Below, in pieces: positions 5,829-6,074 of a stretch of 6,074 nucleotides of DNA (its first letter is position 1; each line of letters begins with the position of its first letter). The notes beneath the pieces are model-generated. The model was given only the letters and a program-made list of their open reading frames with translations, was not told the origin of the DNA and searched no databases. This DNA comes from Gemmatimonadota bacterium (GTDB taxonomy: Bacteria; Gemmatimonadota; Gemmatimonadetes; Longimicrobiales; UBA6960). The stretch spans positions 1 to 6,074 of the forward strand of contig JADFLD010000145.1 of assembly GCA_022564535.1 (NCBI GenBank), given 5' to 3'. A program made the position numbers and the translations under genes.

Positions 5829-6074
5829 TCGTGGCTCATCTTTCCGACCTTCACCTCGGCTTCCGGGCGTACGGACGCATAGAGCGTGGGGCCGACATGC
5901 GTGAGCGCGACGTGGCCGCCGCGTTCGAGCGAGCGAGTCAGGAAGTCGTGCGGCTCCGGCCCGACGTCGTCGTCGTGGCGGGTGACGTCTTCGATCGGCC
6001 CGATCCGCCGGCGAGCGCCGTCGTGGCGCTGGCACGAGGCCTCGAGACGCTCCGGGTCGCCCTGCCGGACACGC
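5825..6074 (+). CDS. SbcD/Mre11-type metallophosphoesterase (DNA repair nuclease), N-terminal part
   Basis: The gene begins with GTG at 5825-5827, overlapping the previous TGA as GTGA, and runs off the right edge after 83 codons. The N-terminus reads IVAHLSDLHLGF, giving the first metal-binding motif D-X-H (Asp8, His10), and VVVVAGDVFDRPDPP (48-62) carries the second motif GDxFDR (Gly53, Asp54). Between them, RERDVAAAF (26-34) fits the conserved region of SbcD/Mre11/YhaO proteins. These are Mn-dependent nucleases that usually act with an SbcC/Rad50 ATPase on DNA ends and hairpins. Such a partner would be expected just downstream but lies outside the window. The later histidine motifs cannot be checked. 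SbcD and the YhaO-type exonuclease cannot be separated from this fragment. Confidence 0.88.
   Translation, partial: MIVAHLSDLHLGFRAYGRIERGADMRERDVAAAFERASQEVVRLRPDVVVVAGDVFDRPDPPASAVVALARGLETLRVALPDT

Noticed and set aside
5498..6035. Minus-strand open frames opposite the SpeE-like domain and the nuclease start
   Set aside because: Low-complexity Pro/Arg/Ser-rich translations with no recognisable motif, opposite two genes with clear family motifs.
1..6074. CRISPR arrays, tRNA or rRNA genes, insertion sequences, attachment sites
   Set aside because: I saw no regularly spaced direct repeats, cloverleaf-like or rRNA sequence, transposase motif or flanking terminal repeats. The window is almost fully occupied by protein-coding genes.

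Overview
This is a compact, visibly GC-rich bacterial window with almost no spacer DNA. The longest stretch without a gene is the roughly 88-base divergent region at 3942-4029. Two genes encode lipoproteins with signal peptides and lipoboxes, and the transport genes are of the BtuFCD/FecCD type, which together suggest a diderm (Gram-negative-type) bacterium. The style (high GC, short overlaps, lipoprotein-rich) would fit an uncultured Gemmatimonadota or a similar lineage. That placement is an inference and cannot be proved from this window.

Layout. (1) 1-269, plus strand: the C-terminal end of an RsgA-like ribosome-assembly GTPase with an intact zinc knuckle but an unusual segment before it. 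(2) 276-3941, minus strand, transcribed right to left: a four-gene operon. It starts with an unrecognised lipoprotein carrying a calcium-loop-like DWDGDG motif, followed by a BtuF-like substrate-binding lipoprotein, a BtuC/FecCD permease and a BtuD/FecE ATPase. All three internal junctions overlap by 1-4 bases (TGATG, GTGA, ATGA), so the set is probably transcribed together and translationally coupled. (3) 3942-4029: a divergent promoter region with a perfect 6-bp inverted repeat. (4) 4030-6074, plus strand: a second coupled operon. It holds a flavin reductase-like protein, a six-helix membrane protein fused to a spermidine synthase-like Rossmann domain, and the start of an SbcD/Mre11-type metallophosphoesterase that runs off the window. 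Its junctions are ATGA and GTGA overlaps.

Function. The minus-strand operon encodes a complete importer for a metal-chelate or corrinoid (cobalamin most likely, heme or ferric siderophore possible). The binding protein captures ligand in the periplasm, the FecCD permease forms the channel, and the ATPase drives transport. No outer-membrane TonB-dependent receptor and no cobalamin riboswitch is visible. The plus-strand operon joins redox, SAM-fold and DNA-repair-type proteins, with no obvious shared pathway.

I found no clear new defence or mobile system. The best leads are the unknown lipoprotein leading the transporter operon, the membrane-anchored SpeE-like protein lacking typical catalytic residues, and the RsgA-like fragment in which I cannot find the G3 GTPase motif.
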